Made by a program: the position numbers and the translations under genes. 64,000 nucleotides of DNA, from NCBI RefSeq assembly GCF_016802725.1, contig NC_052668.1, positions 10,046,501-10,110,500 of the forward strand, read 5' to 3'. Every line of letters starts with the position of its first letter. Within the stretch, counting starts at the first letter, position 1. The notes below the pieces were generated by a model. That model searched no databases. It saw only the letters and a program-made list of their open reading frames with translations, and had not been told where the DNA came from. This document shows positions 32,463-44,260 of the stretch, piece by piece. This DNA comes from Solenopsis invicta. Lineage: Eukaryota > Arthropoda > Insecta > Hymenoptera > Formicidae.

Positions 32463-33532
32463 TTAAGCGACTAAATGTTCAAAGTGAGCACCATTCTCTG
32501 CGATGCAAGCATCAACTCTATTTTGAAAATCATTGGTTGCTCGAAGAATTTCCTCGGCACGTAAGGATCGAATTGCTTCACTTATTCTACGAATCATATT
32601 ATCCCTCGTAGTCGGACGTTCATGATAGACCAAGTTTTTTATCCTTCCCCAGAAATAATAATCAAGGACGGTGAGATCTGGCGATCGGGGTGGATAATTG
32701 ATTGGACCGTATTTGCCTATCCACTTGTCGGGGAACATAGTATTTAATGCCGCACGAGCAACTCTCGATGTATGAGACGGACATGCATCTTGTTGGAACC
32801 ACATGTTCAGGCGCGATTGCAGAGGAATATTTTCTAGTAAGACAGGAAGATCTGTCATTATCAAGGCGGAATATCTATCACCATATCACCGTTTAGATTT
32901 TCGTCAAAGAAAACAGGACCTATGATTTGACTTCCAATAATTCCACACCAAACATTGACTTTCCAAATGGTTTGATGATCTACTTCTCTCAACCAGTGAG
33001 GATTATTTTGTGCCCAATAACGAGAGTTCCAAGTATTAACAGATCCATCACTTTTAAGTGTACATTCGTCAGAAAATAAAATTTTCAAGTGGAAATCAAG
33101 TGGTTGCTGTCTTATAAAGTTGCAAAATACAAGTCTCTGTCTAATATCGTTATAATTCAACGCTTGATGAACAGACATTCTGTAAGGGTGAAATTTGTTA
33201 TTTTTTAGAATGCGCCAAACACTGATTTTACTAACACCAGAATCTTGTTCTCGTCGTCTTAAAGAATCATAAGGGTTCAATTCTGTCGATGCAAGAATTT
33301 CCACTGTTCTTTCATCCATAATCGGACGACGAATTTGTGTACCTTTGTTATGTTGAGGCTGAACGACACCTTTAATTTTGATTCGTTTAACCAAACGTGA
33401 AAAAACATTTCGCGAGTGAGGAGTCCGATCAGGATAACGTTCCCGCCACAATCTTTCCGCTGCAATGAATGTACCTCGACACTCACCTAAAATTAGCAGC
33501 ATATCATATGCTTCTTCATTGGAATAGGACAT
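32463..33532 (-). pseudogene. DD41D mariner transposase, single frame break
   Basis: The start MSYSNEEAYDMLLILGECRG opens a helix-turn-helix N-terminus (RLWRERYPDRTPHSRNVFSR). The catalytic core has LFSDECTLKSDG (first Asp), WFQQDACPSHTSR (second) and RSPDLTVLDYYFWG (third). By hand count 41 residues lie between the last two, as in rosa-type mariners. The C-terminus ends NGAHFEHLVA. One defect separates two clean frames near 32880. A ggtgat unit is repeated (ggtgatatggtgat on the minus strand), consistent with an 8-bp tandem duplication that shifts frame. Otherwise the ORF is undamaged, so loss is recent. Confidence 0.9.
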
Positions 33533-34186
33533 GGCTAAATAAACCTAGACTAATAAAGAGGGTCGGATTTTTGTTGCGCGATTGATACTGATATGACGGT
33601 TATTGAAGACGTAGGTGACAAGTTTGAGAGAGTTATTGTCACTCGTGTTGAGTTGAGTCACAATAGCGTTGTGGTGAATACATCTCTACTACATCCTATG
33701 CAAATAACAATATGTATAAAATTATGACATACATATGTATGTGACTATCTACGGTCGCGACAGCTAACTTTCACGATTTTTCATGATCTGTTTTTGTTGG
33801 CCCGGCTCGCGTGTTTACTTTCTTTGTGTCGGCTGCACGGCTTTCTGCGTAACGCGTGATTTTATATTGTTATTTACATGGTGTTGGCGGTAGTGTAACT
33901 TTCAAGCCGCACAACTCGGAAAGTAGTCAACGAAAATAAACTTTCTTGTAATGTTTTGGAAAGGTCTTGACACCAGCTATTAGATTCTGGAATCAAAAAT
34001 AGGGTGTTTCATTTAAAAAACTTAATGTGATTTCGATCTGACCTTGGCGACGCCATCTAAGGTCAAACTGATAAGATCATTGAATAGATCTTTTGAAACC
34101 CTACAACTTTCGTCTGAACATATTTTTGATTGGTCCTAATCCTGCGAAGAGAAAAGGGGTGTACGGGTGGTCTGAAACACCCTGTA

Positions 34187-34465
34187 TTACAATTTGGTAT
34201 GCCTTGAGGGCATTTTAAATCAGGATGCATTCACGCATTGTTCTTTACTTATAAATAGGTTGTACGTATTATTACAAACTGAAATAACTGTAACTAAAAC
34301 AATGTGAATACGACTTGTTGAAATTTGTTGGTTATTTCAAATTATATTGTAATAAACCGTTTTCTTTCACGCGGACTAGCTCGCCAAAACGGTGCGATAG
34401 AAAAGTTTCGATCGGGAGACAGAAAAGAATTCCGGTGTGTTTAGTGACTATGCGGCGGTTTAGTA
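34187..34465. other. Spacer, nothing recognised
   Basis: AT-rich with a short GC-richer end. No gene or repeat identified. Confidence 0.4.
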
Positions 34466-35331
34466 TGTAACAAAAACACTTTTATTTCCTCACGATAAAA
34501 ACAGAGAAAATTACAGAAAGTAATGTGCGCGCGTACGGACAGGTTTGAAACGCAAATATTTACAGCGGATCTATTTACATGCGACCGCGGAATGTTGCCA
34601 GTTAGCGGAACGTGTGTACGGGCAGTCTTACGCGGACGCGGTCTCGAGACTTTGCGATGTGGTAGGCGGAGCCCACGATGCGATTTTTGTGGTGCACGAA
34701 TCGGTTTGATGGCTGGCCGGCCGCGTGCGGTGAATGTTGGTGGTTGATGCCGTAGAAACGCGTCGAGTATCTCGACCAAAACTCTGAATTCGGCGGTTCC
34801 GTTTTCCGGTGTTCCTCGGAGGAGAGGGATCTCTCGAGAGCAAGACGAGAACTTTCCTCACGCCAAGAACCTTGGCGGAAAGTCCGGTGCTTGCGCTCTC
34901 AAGGAGAAGACAGGAAAGCTGTCGGAAAGGCGAATTACCTCCGCCGTGGCCAAGTACCTTCGGTCACTGGTTTTCCGGGATATCAGCGCAGCGGATCAAG
35001 TGGCGATGCTGGTTGGCGGAAAAAGGCTCACCTGCTCGTAGCACGCGGCCCTATTTATACCCGGTAACTCCGTTTGCCTTTGCTATTTTCTCGGCGCTTG
35101 ACGGCGGAGTCGCCGGAGTGGGAAGACCGCGCGCTTTCTCCGAGTGCGCGTGCGCGCCGACTTGGCGCATGCGACGGTTCGGTACAATTCCTCTAGCGAC
35201 GTTTTACCGCCAGGCAGAGAATATGGTGTCTCAAAAATGGGCGCCCAAGACGCTCCCGGTTATAGCATGGCGGCTCTTCCCCTGACTGATGTTCGCCGGG
35301 AACGATGCATTTTCGGAGGTGCATTGTTACA
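34466..35331 (-). repeat. Probable solo LTR
   Basis: Read on the minus strand the block starts TGTAACA and ends TGTTACA, an inverted heptamer. It has a TATA box (gggtataaataggg, near 35055) and, near its end, a polyadenylation signal (gaaataaaag, near 34485). The 866 bp are GC-rich against AT-rich flanks. No adjacent gag/pol and no clear target duplication was found, so it may be a rearranged solo LTR. The frames inside are composition shadows. Confidence 0.55.
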
Positions 35332-36112
35332 ATATTATGAACAACAAAAAATGATTTTTAATGTGCACGTTTTATTGCATATAGTACAATTTATAAAGAA
35401 AACGGGTTTTGTGATCGTCTTCAACATTTCCTTTTGAGAGCAATATATATAAATTGAAACAATGTATGAATGGTCCGAACATGGTGTAAGTAACAAGGTG
35501 TGCTCATTTGGTGGATGCATTTTTATCACATTCTGCACATGATACAATGTGACAAGATTCCATCATCTTTGACATCACCAAGCATGCGCAAAAGAGAGAA
35601 AGAAAAATCGCATGTTTAAAAATCGTATGTTTTGAAAACGCGACAGGCTTTGAAGTGCTTTCAAGTGTCACGATATAGAGGTTACACGTATAGTTTTTGC
35701 AATGTTTTATAGCGTTTTTATTATTTACGTTCAAGAAGTAAAATTTTAAATTAAATTAAATTTTTTTTTTAATCTATTTTATTTTAAGTCCATATTAATT
35801 CAGGGAGTTCAGGAACAGAAAACAAACGGTATGCTTCAAGTACCATTTAAATTTTATAAGATGGTGGAAATTTGTCACGCTCTCTTATTGGTTAGTAAAA
35901 TGCTTGCGCACGAGCACACTTTGTTTCTTACACCATAGGTCTGAATGGAATTGACCAACAAATGTCAAAAAAGTCCTTAGAGATATTGCTCTTTCCAACA
36001 AATAACATAAATTTTTTTGATGTATCTGGCGTGCGTGAATATTGCACAAATTTATTTCAATATAAACATTTGTCAAATTCCGGCACGCATGATGAAAACA
36101 ATGTCGTCTTAA
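35332..36112. other. Unassigned, AT-rich
   Basis: No gene or repeat recognised. Confidence 0.4.
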
Positions 36113-36256
36113 TTGATAAAATGTTATAGAGTAAAATGCGATGACGGGGTATATAAAGCGTATGAAAAGTGTATCGTTAATGGGGTGTCGTATTTCACAT
36201 TCAGAAATATGGTAAAGCATGAAGGACGAACGACACAATGGTTTAGTTGCATTCAA
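36113..36256 (+). other. Exon-like open frame ending at a good splice donor
   Basis: About 48 codons ending QWFSCIQ run directly into the donor gtaagtatgg at 36257, and an ttatag acceptor-like site lies at 36123-36128. The peptide (for example NGVSYFTFRNMVKHEG) looks protein-like but I recognise no family, and no partner exon was found. It could be a relic exon or chance. Confidence 0.25.
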
Positions 36257-36357
36257 GTAAGTATGGACAAATTATTACACATCATTCTCTTAAATAATAA
36301 ATGTTCAATTCAAACATTCAAATGCATGAAGAATAGAGACCAGGAGGCCGAACTAAT

Positions 36358-36543
36358 AGTGTTTTCGACTGCAGTGGGTTTTAACCTAGGTTTGTCGCCA
36401 TTTGCCGGAATCGTCCAATTAGAACGGACGATCGTCCGTTTTAAATCAGGTTTGTTGCCACATCCAATTAGAATGGACGATTGTCCGTTCTAATTGGACG
36501 TGGCAATGAACCTGAGTTAAAACCCACTGTAGTTGAAAACGCT
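36358..36543. mobile_element. 186-bp fully palindromic MITE
   Basis: The left arm gttttcgactgcagtgggtt and right arm aacccactgtagttgaaaac are inverses, and the middle holds tccaattagaa...ttctaattgga. The whole unit can fold into one long hairpin. Confidence 0.7.
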
Positions 36544-36862
36544 TTAAGCTTTCAGTAATGTGACCAAAATTAGATTTCTGAAATGGTATTGGTGATGCTC
36601 GGCAAATGGCGTTCGAATCGCAAAACTCTTTAAAAGTTGACATATAATAATTAATAACATAAGATGCTATTCTTTGATAGTAAGAGAAAGACGTAAATCA
36701 TTCCTGTTTACCAAAATAATAAAACATTTTTATGTGTAATTAATGTGAAAAATAATTTAGCTGTTCTGATTTTAAAAATATATTTCTTTTATTTGAAGAA
36801 ATATGTACGTTGCACAATCAAATACTTGTAAGTATTAATTTTGTATTAATGTAAATACAAAC

Positions 36863-36970
36863 CGTTCGAGGGAATTTAAACATTGTTGTATTTTTCCAAC
36901 CATGTAATTTAATTATTCTTTTGCTTGCATTTCCTGATTTGCAACCAGGAAACGAGCACACACATGTCAT
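36863..36970 (-). pseudogene. THAP-domain N-terminal exon or remnant
   Basis: The minus frame MTCVCSFPGCKSGNASKRII, then MFKFPRT, has the start of a THAP zinc finger: C-x(3)-C near the N-terminus, the usual Gly-Cys-Lys-Ser-Gly run, and a Phe-x-Phe-Pro motif about 20 residues later. The second Cys/His pair would lie in a following exon, which I cannot find. THAP fingers occur in host DNA-binding proteins and in P-element-type transposases. A 34-bp inverted repeat (about 36315-36350 and 37215-37250) brackets it, which may favour a mobile origin. Confidence 0.45.
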
Positions 36971-37255
36971 TTCTATTACGTAAACTGTGTACTGACAGAC
37001 GGGGGTCACAAATCGGGAACGCTTTCGTAGCTCGCGTGCTATGAAGTTGAGTCTCCTTACTCTTATTTCATGGTACGCGAGGACGGGTGCCGTTAGAGAT
37101 CTGCGAGGATCTCTAGGTACCATGGAACGGAAACGACATCTCAATTAGCATTTCGAACTAATTCAGATGACCGCTTCTGGGCTCATAATTTGACGCATCG
37201 TTCATATAAGTTTGGTCTCCTGGTCTCTATTTTTCATGTTCAAATGTCAAAAATT

Positions 37256-38660
37256 ACAATCAGTTCCAACAAACTGTTTGTACATGTATTGTACATACAT
37301 GGATAAAATCAGAAGATTATGTATATAGCTCAATAGTTCCAATAAGTGATGTAAAAAGCAAGATTATGTAAATCCAATCAAAGAAAATAATCGCAGAAAA
37401 AATTTAGGTAATTGTGTCCAGTATCCCCTTAATGGTTTTTCCTTTATAACTTCATACTAAATAATTTTTCGACAATGCCAATTATGAAATCACATTTCTG
37501 AGATTTTAAACATTAATTTGAAAAAAAAAGATTGTTGAAAAGTATTGGTTGAAACCAAAGTTATAGTTTTCAAAGTTAAAAATTTTTCTAGACTGGAAAA
37601 TATTTTAACGTAATTTTCCAGATTGGTGTGTTTAAAAGTTAAGCCTTAATTACTTATTAGAGAAACATTAAATTAATTTGGAAAAACGGTTATAGTTGTA
37701 ATGTTGAATGAGATATTTCTTGCTAATATTTGTCTGCAAAAAAAATGGAAGAATTTTTGCGTTTATCTGTTTGCAAAAATTATTTTCAGGTCATAAATAT
37801 TATTGATCAAAAACAAACTATGAGTCTTGTAGACTTAATTTTCACCATAAAAATAAATGAAATTATCCAAAATATAAAAAAATTTAAATAAATTGTCTTA
37901 AAAATAAGATAAATACAATTTTCTAAGATAACAAAATAATTAAATTAGCTTTTACTTTGTTTTTCTTTTCAATCTGTATATAATTGATTTATATTTTTTT
38001 TACATACTTATAAAATTCAAATTATTTAAAATTTATCTTTTAATATAACAAAATTAAACTAGCATACAAATAATTATTATGAACAATTAATAAAATAAGA
38101 TGTATTAGATAGTATATGGATTAAACAATCAAATTAATCTTCTGTGTAAGAATTTGAGAAAAATCACATTTTCAATATTTTAATATTAACGCTTACTTTT
38201 TAAAATTTTAAAAAATTAGAGATAAATAATATTGAAGAAATGTTGTAAAAAAAATAGTGTAAAGTTAGATACTTAATAATTTTACTTGAAAATTGATAAT
38301 TTTAAACTTCTGGAATTTTTTAAATTTAAAAAGTCTCTAGAATTTTACATATGTATTTTGATGATTGAAACATCATTGATTTTTTTCATAATTCTTTGTG
38401 GATCAAAAAAATTGAAAAAAAATATAATTGAATAATTGTGTTTTTATTTGTCATTATCGCAATAGTAACAGATTAAAACTTAATGTAAATTATTCTTTCA
38501 AAGAAAGTTAAAGATTGATATATAAGTCTATTTTGGCATGGGAGCAAATTTCATATACAAATCTAGCTATATCCTTTAATAAAACAAATTTAATTACTCA
38601 AAATATGTAGGATATGATCTTAATTTCTAAACTAGAAAAATTATTAGAAAAATCTGCAAG
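37256..38660. other. Very AT-rich region, no gene
   Basis: I looked on the minus strand for further odorant-receptor exons here and saw none. There is no ORF above 60 codons and no repeat. Confidence 0.5.
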
Positions 38661-38719
38661 TGTTAAAATAATTTTATAGTTAGATATATATAAAATACAA
38701 TAATTTCGTCAGAACGTAC

Positions 38720-38863
38720 CTGAAATAAAATAAAGGTTGCAACAATGCTAAAGCAACAAAATAAATAAAGTCGAGCAAATTTCGATTTTTGGTAAGGCCA
38801 TAGACCAACTATCAGCAAAAGAGTTCGATTAAGACTGAAATATCTATCCATGACACTGCTCAT
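38720..38863 (-). CDS. Odorant receptor first exon (insect OR, 7tm_6 family)
   Basis: The 48-residue exon reads MSSVMDRYFSLNRTLLLIVG, then LWPYQKSKF and a hydrophobic segment ending ATFILFQ, followed exactly by a splice donor (gtacgt). Hymenopteran odorant receptors start this way: an Arg-Tyr-x-x-x-Asn-Arg-x-Leu-Leu block, Gly-Leu-Trp-Pro-Tyr-Gln, then the first membrane helix, with exon 1 ending in Phe-Gln at phase 0. These receptors pair with Orco in olfactory neuron membranes. No exon 2 is visible downstream (below 38720) before the transposon-rich DNA. This is either a gene with a very long first intron or, more likely, an orphan exon. Confidence 0.75.
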
Positions 38864-38870
38864 CTTTGTA

Positions 38871-40075
38871 CTAACATTAAAATGGGTATAATGGAATATA
38901 TAAAGAAACGAAGATCTGTTTACCTCCCACTGTATAGTATAATTATTAAATATAGATATCTATATTTCCTCTTCTGTTGAAGAAATATTAAGTGCTATAG
39001 TTCAATTTTTATAATTTAGTCTAAACGCAAAAACGCAAGATACAAAATACTTCCATGCAATTGAAACAATTGCAGTTTACACTATAGAGTCAATTTAGCC
39101 TATTTAATAATCGATCCAACGTCGAAAGAAATTCGACAGATGTTTCTTTCTCATAAAATATCAAGAAGTCTTGAAATAAAAGTTACGCATGCGCATTAAC
39201 TTATCGATGGCTCATTCATCTTCATACTTTCAATGAGTGCAGTCGTAAGTTACTTTTGAGATTCTTCAAAATAAAAAATATTATCAGGAAACACAATAGT
39301 AACAAATTTAATACTAAAATAAATATGTAATTGTCAGACAGCATAAGTTTTTCGCGAGACCGACCGTGTCTATACATGCAAGTCGGCATGTGCGAGCATC
39401 TGCATTTTTTTATCCTAACTAAACTGATCAAGTTCTGAGTAAGTATGTACATACGTACTATCAGATTAGGTCTATAAGACATATATTCCTTTTTACAAAA
39501 TAAATTTTGCTGCTGCGTATTTTCTTATATTTTAGTACTATATTTTCTTTTAAAAACTAAAAATGTTTTAGAATATAACGGTATATATAAAAACTTAAAG
39601 AAATAATTGAAAGAATTTTATAAAAGAAATAATATAAATTTGTAAAATTTAGTAAATAAATAGAAAGAGCAATATTTATATTAGACATTAGTTAAAAGTT
39701 TTTAAATCTTTAAATTAATTAGGAAGGAAGATATAAAATTGTACACAATAAAATTAAAACTTATTCTATTTGTATTTTGTATTATTGTATTTTGTAAATA
39801 AATTACGTGAATTATTTACGTAAACAAAGTCTTTATAGTTACTATATAGAAATACGAAGTTCTTAATTTTAAATAAAACGCAAACCGACGAAAAGACAAA
39901 TTTGATTTATATTTAAAAATATTCTTTTTTCTTGTATCAATTATGATGCAAACCATGCGTATACATATACGCAATGTACATACAAAAAGTGCAATAACAT
40001 TTTATTTATTTCTTGCTTGCGTTTATTGTTATGAGGTTTTATATTTTAAATGTTTCTATGACAATCATTACATAA
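38871..40075. other. AT-rich region with one small hydrophobic ORF
   Basis: It includes the putative promoter side of the receptor exon. A minus frame at 39222-39344 could encode about 40 residues, mostly one membrane helix (NLLLLCFLIIFFIL) with a basic tail. I do not recognise it and it may be chance. Confidence 0.35.
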
Positions 40076-42345
40076 ATCTACAAAATTTGGAGGGGGAGGG
40101 GAGGGGGTACTTAGAACGTTGAATGACGTTTCTGCAGGATTTTGGTGCGCTGAAAACGATTACGTTGTTTGTTTATTTCCATCACCCTCCATTTTTTAAA
40201 TAACTGCAAAAACAACTTTTTTTTAACTTGACTTCTTTATGAATTTTTTCTGGCTAAAGAAAAAATGATAGCAAGGTTAGCTTTACGGCATTTTATGCAG
40301 AAATGTTGTCGTAATACGAAAAAATAAAAATGTCGTAATAAGAAAATATTTTTTCACAACTTATAAAAATGTTGTCTGCAAACCGTAAACAAAAAACTGT
40401 CAAAAATCGTCAAAAATTGTAAAACAATGATAAATTTCGAAATCTAAAACCAAATAATTAAAAAACCAAAAAAATTTTTTAAATATTTGACAATTTTGGC
40501 AAATTAGCTGTACGTCTAGTTTAAATCTTTTTTTGAAAAATTAATTTCCGAATATTTGTTAAAAAGTTTCTAATTTAAACCATAAATGCATCCCGCGCGC
40601 TGCGTGGCCTGTGGTGTTTGTTTTTGGGATTACTTAAAAAATGGAAGGTGATGGAAAAAAACGGACAATGTAGTCATTTTCAGTGCATCGAAATCCTACA
40701 GAAACATCCTTCAAAATTCAAAATACAAGACCTTCCTTAAATTTTGTAGACCGTATGTGACGCTGCGCGAGGGAGACATTTATGCTTTAAATTGAACAAC
40801 TTTTTAACAAATGGTCAAAAATTAATTTTTCAAAAAAAGATTTAAGCTAGGAAAATACAGCTATAAGCTTAAATGATCAAATATTTTTTAAGATTTTTTT
40901 CTTTTGAATTACTTACAAGGGGAGGATCAGGTGAGTCACCCTGGGATTTCAATCCCAATTTTTTTAGTTATTTTGGAGACGCAAAAAAGTTTATATCTCC
41001 CGGCGTTTGATCGAATAGGCCTTAGTTTCGAAATAATAAATTTGTGAAAATTGGCCATACCGCGGCGCGCCATATGAGCCTTCCCGGTAACTGTTTTTCG
41101 AACTAGTGCAGTCGGCTTCGTGCGTTAGGTGCTTGCTTCACAATCGTAAGATCCGGGTTCTCTTCCGAAAGTGTGCAATATTTTTTTTTTTAATAAGTGT
41201 ATTTATTTATCTTGATGATATTGATATAGTATGCAAATTTCTAAAATAGAAATTTTAATTTAATATCACTTTCTAAACATTAATTTAAATTTAATTTGAA
41301 GGGAATTTGAATTCAAGTAATAATATTTGAAATAATACATAGGTAATAATAATAATATATAAGTTATTTGAAATGGATAACATATAAAGAGAACGTATCT
41401 AAATTTTCAAATTGTTTAAATTTAACACTGGTATTCTTCTTCTACGATTAAATATTTTAAAAACTAGAAATTTAAAATACTGTTGATATTATTTCCAATT
41501 AAATTTTAAATTAAACAATTTGAAAATTTAAATACGTTGCCTTTATATGTTATCCATTTCAAATAACTTATGTATTATTATTATTATTATTATTACCTAT
41601 TTATTATTTCAAATATTATTACTTGAATTCAAATTAAATTTAAATTAATGTTTAAAAAGTAATATTAAATTAAATTTTCTATTTTAGAAATTTGCTTACT
41701 ATATCAATATCATCAAGATAAATAAATACACTTATTAAAAAAAAAAAAAAAATATTGCACACATCCGGAAGCGAACCCGGATCTTACGATTGTGAAGCAA
41801 GCACCTAACGCACGGAGCCGACTGCACTAGTTAGGAAAACAGTTACCGGGAAGGCTCATATGTCGCGCCGCAGTATGGTCACAAATTTATTATTTCGAAA
41901 CTAAGGTCTATTCAATCAAACACCGGGAAACGTAAACTTTTTTTTCGTCTCCAGAGTAACTAAAAAAATTGGTATCAAAATCCCAGGGTGACTCATCTGA
42001 TCCTCCTCTTGTTAGTTTTATATTTCAAAATTTATCATTTTTTTACGGTATTTTTAAAATTTTTTTTTTACGGTTTGCATAAAACATTTTATAAGTTGCA
42101 AAAAAATATTTTTTGTAGTGCAAGAACATTTCTGTATAAAATGCCGTAAAGCTGACCTCGTTATCATTTTTATTAGCCAGAAAAAATTCATAAAGAAGTC
42201 AAGTTCAAAAAGGTTGTTTTTTTAATTATTTAAAAAATGGAGAATGATGGAAAAAAACGGACAACGTAGCGTTTTCAGCGCATCAAAATCTTATAGAAAC
42301 GTTATTCAAAGTTCAAAGCACAAGACCCCCTTAATTTTAGACCTG
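40076..42345. mobile_element. Compound 2.3-kb foldback region
   Basis: The outer arms (about 40130-40300 and 42140-42300) are inverse copies: caccctccattttttaaata and aacttgacttctttatgaat have complements on the right. The left arm also folds on itself (40180-40200 with 40640-40660). Inside is a second, tighter inverted element (40911-42016). No coding sequence was found. Confidence 0.65.
40911..42016. mobile_element. Inner foldback element with tRNA-like arms
   Basis: The arms of about 520 bp start acttacaaggggaggatcag and end with the complement of actaacaagaggaggatcag. Both arms contain gcgttaggtgcttgcttcac followed by atccgggttcgcttccg (right arm form), which sit like Pol III A and B boxes. 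The centre is AT-rich with an (att)n run near 41575. It is one of several foldbacks here with a tRNA-like segment in each arm. Confidence 0.7.
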
Positions 42346-42982
42346 TGTTATCCAATAAATTGTCATTAATAATATAAATATTCTTTCTCAGATAATAAAT
42401 CAATTTTGTTATAAAAGGCAAATAATAAAACAAAAAAACTGTATACTTTGATTAATTTCGAACTGACGCGCAACGTCTTACACTCTAAACTTTTAGCATT
42501 GAAATTTTACTGCAATAGATTAAAATTTCACTTCAAACATTAGTGGCAATTAAGCCAGTTCTATTACAATAAAGTTTACTGCAAGATGAGAGTGAAAAAT
42601 CTACTCAATAATTGGAGTAAATTAATTACTGATATTTTCGCATTTGTTGTTTATTCATTATAAGCTTATATACGTATATTTTAACGTTAAAGGTTAGAGA
42701 ATCAGACGAAATGCAACATGCGTGAGCGATGAAAGAATCCCAATTTTAATTTCAAATGAAAAATCGCAACATGATCTACCCTTACCAAAAATTCTCCTTG
42801 AACTTCAAAGGTAAATTGTAATTTCCTTCAGAATTGAATGGAAATTAGCTTTTTTCTCTGAAAATTTTATATTTCCATTGAGATATTGTCATTGGGCAAT
42901 GGCTATGTAATTTTACCATTGGGATATTTATCACTGCCTATGGTAATCTGATATTTCCATAGAGGTAAGTATTCTTTGACTA
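42346..42982. other. AT-rich spacer, nothing recognised
   Basis: No gene or known repeat is seen. Confidence 0.45.
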
Positions 42983-43215
42983 AAGAAAACATGATATTTC
43001 CATTCATTAATAGAATTTCATTTGTTTACCATTAAAAAATTTAGCATTGCCTAATGGAAGTTAAATATTTTTATTAACATGAATTTCTCTTGGCAAAAGA
43101 AAACGTGACATTTCTATTTACTCTTCCATTCATTACGGAAATATTTGTTTACCATTAAAAAATTTAGCATTGTCCAGTGGAAGTTAATATTTTCATTAAA
43201 ACGTGTGTGGCGTAA
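42983..43215. repeat. Two ~115-bp direct repeats
   Basis: Each unit starts aagaaaac(a/g)tgatattt (42983 and 43097) and contains ttgtttaccattaaaaaatt and ggaagtta. Related attgggatattt/ccattgag words precede them. Confidence 0.6.
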
Positions 43216-43253
43216 ATATCATCATTGCCATTTCATTGCATTTGTTTTATGTA

Positions 43254-43443
43254 CACGGTAATTAATTCTGTTTTTCGGAAAATTTCCCAAACTGAGAATT
43301 TCCTATATGTCTTTCTACATTTAGTTCATGATTAACGTAACATAAGCTGCTAGCCGTAGTCGTTAATCATATGAACTGCGAGTATGTAAAAAGATGGTAA
43401 CTTCTCAGTTGGAAAATTTTCTGAGAGACAGAATCAATTACTG
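43254..43443. mobile_element. 190-bp MITE with ~45-bp inverted repeats, TA target
   Basis: It begins cacggtaattaattctgttt and ends agacagaatcaattactg, with TA on both sides. The arms also share cccaaactgagaa/ttctcagttgg. Confidence 0.7.
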
Positions 43444-43445
43444 TA

Positions 43446-44149
43446 GATATACTTAATTGTTCCGCAAGACTCTACTCGCAATAGTGATGAATTCGTACGA
43501 AATACGTATTTCGCGCGCATCTACGAGCAGCGACGCATTAACCGATTATTGGCTAATCACAAGGAGGAGAGAATTGCGCTAGCCGTGTATTACTACGCGC
43601 CGATTGAGGAAAACCAAGCGAGACAAGCACGTATCCGGCAAGCGCCGGCATTGCAATATATTGATTAATAATTGTGACCATGAGAATTAAAATTCGAGAA
43701 GAAGAAGAGAAGGCGATTCTCTTGTCGCGGATATTCTTGTGCTCCATTTCGGCTAAAAAATTTTAGCCCAAACGGCGCACAAATATATGAGAGAAAATAC
43801 ATCGTTTCAATAACTTAACCTTGTTAGTGAATCTCTTTCACTGGTCCAATGTTGTGGATAATTATACTGTAAGCGCGCGATGTGTAAATAATTATATGTA
43901 CTAGCTGCAATGATTCAAGTCATTACGAGATCGCTAATTCTATTTATTTATTTATTTATTGAATTTAAAGTACGTATATGTTAAGGATAAAGTCCGCATG
44001 ATGGACAGTGTCAGCTATGGTCAACGCGAGTGGTCAAAGTTGTGTAAAATGCTTGAAGTGGAGATCGTAAACTGTCGTAAAACGAAGTGTCCACTACAGA
44101 CGGGGTGGGTGCGGGAGAGGATGAGCCGTAGACCTACCTTTTTGCATCC
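43446..44149. other. Spacer before the gypsy element, no gene
   Basis: The 64-codon minus frame at 43553-43747 and the 73-codon plus frame at 43959 show no recognisable domain. Confidence 0.4.
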
Positions 44150-44198
44150 CCCGCGCGCGCGCGCGCGCGCGTGTGTGTGAGTACGAGTGTATACTTAT

Positions 44199-44242
<44 letters not shown>

Positions 44243-44260
44243 CGCGCGCGTGTGTGTGTA
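44150..44260. repeat. Alternating (CG)n/(GT)n microsatellite
   Basis: About 110 bp of nearly uninterrupted alternating purine-pyrimidine sequence (cgcgcg..., gtgtgt..., cgcgcg..., gtgtgt), ending at the first base of the gypsy 5' LTR. Such tracts readily adopt Z-DNA and are length-unstable. Confidence 0.9.

Larger units (their letters stand above)
31719..34184 (-). mobile_element. DD41D (rosa-like) mariner with 300-bp terminal repeats
   Basis: It begins cagggtgtttcagaccaccc and ends with the exact complement, flanked by TA at 31717-31718 and 34185-34186. The inverted repeats run about 297 and 300 bp (31719-32015 and 33885-34184), unusually long for mariner. It carries a minus-strand transposase and a 41-bp minisatellite downstream of it. 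Family placement rests on the hand-counted spacing of 41 residues between the last two Asp. Confidence 0.9.
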
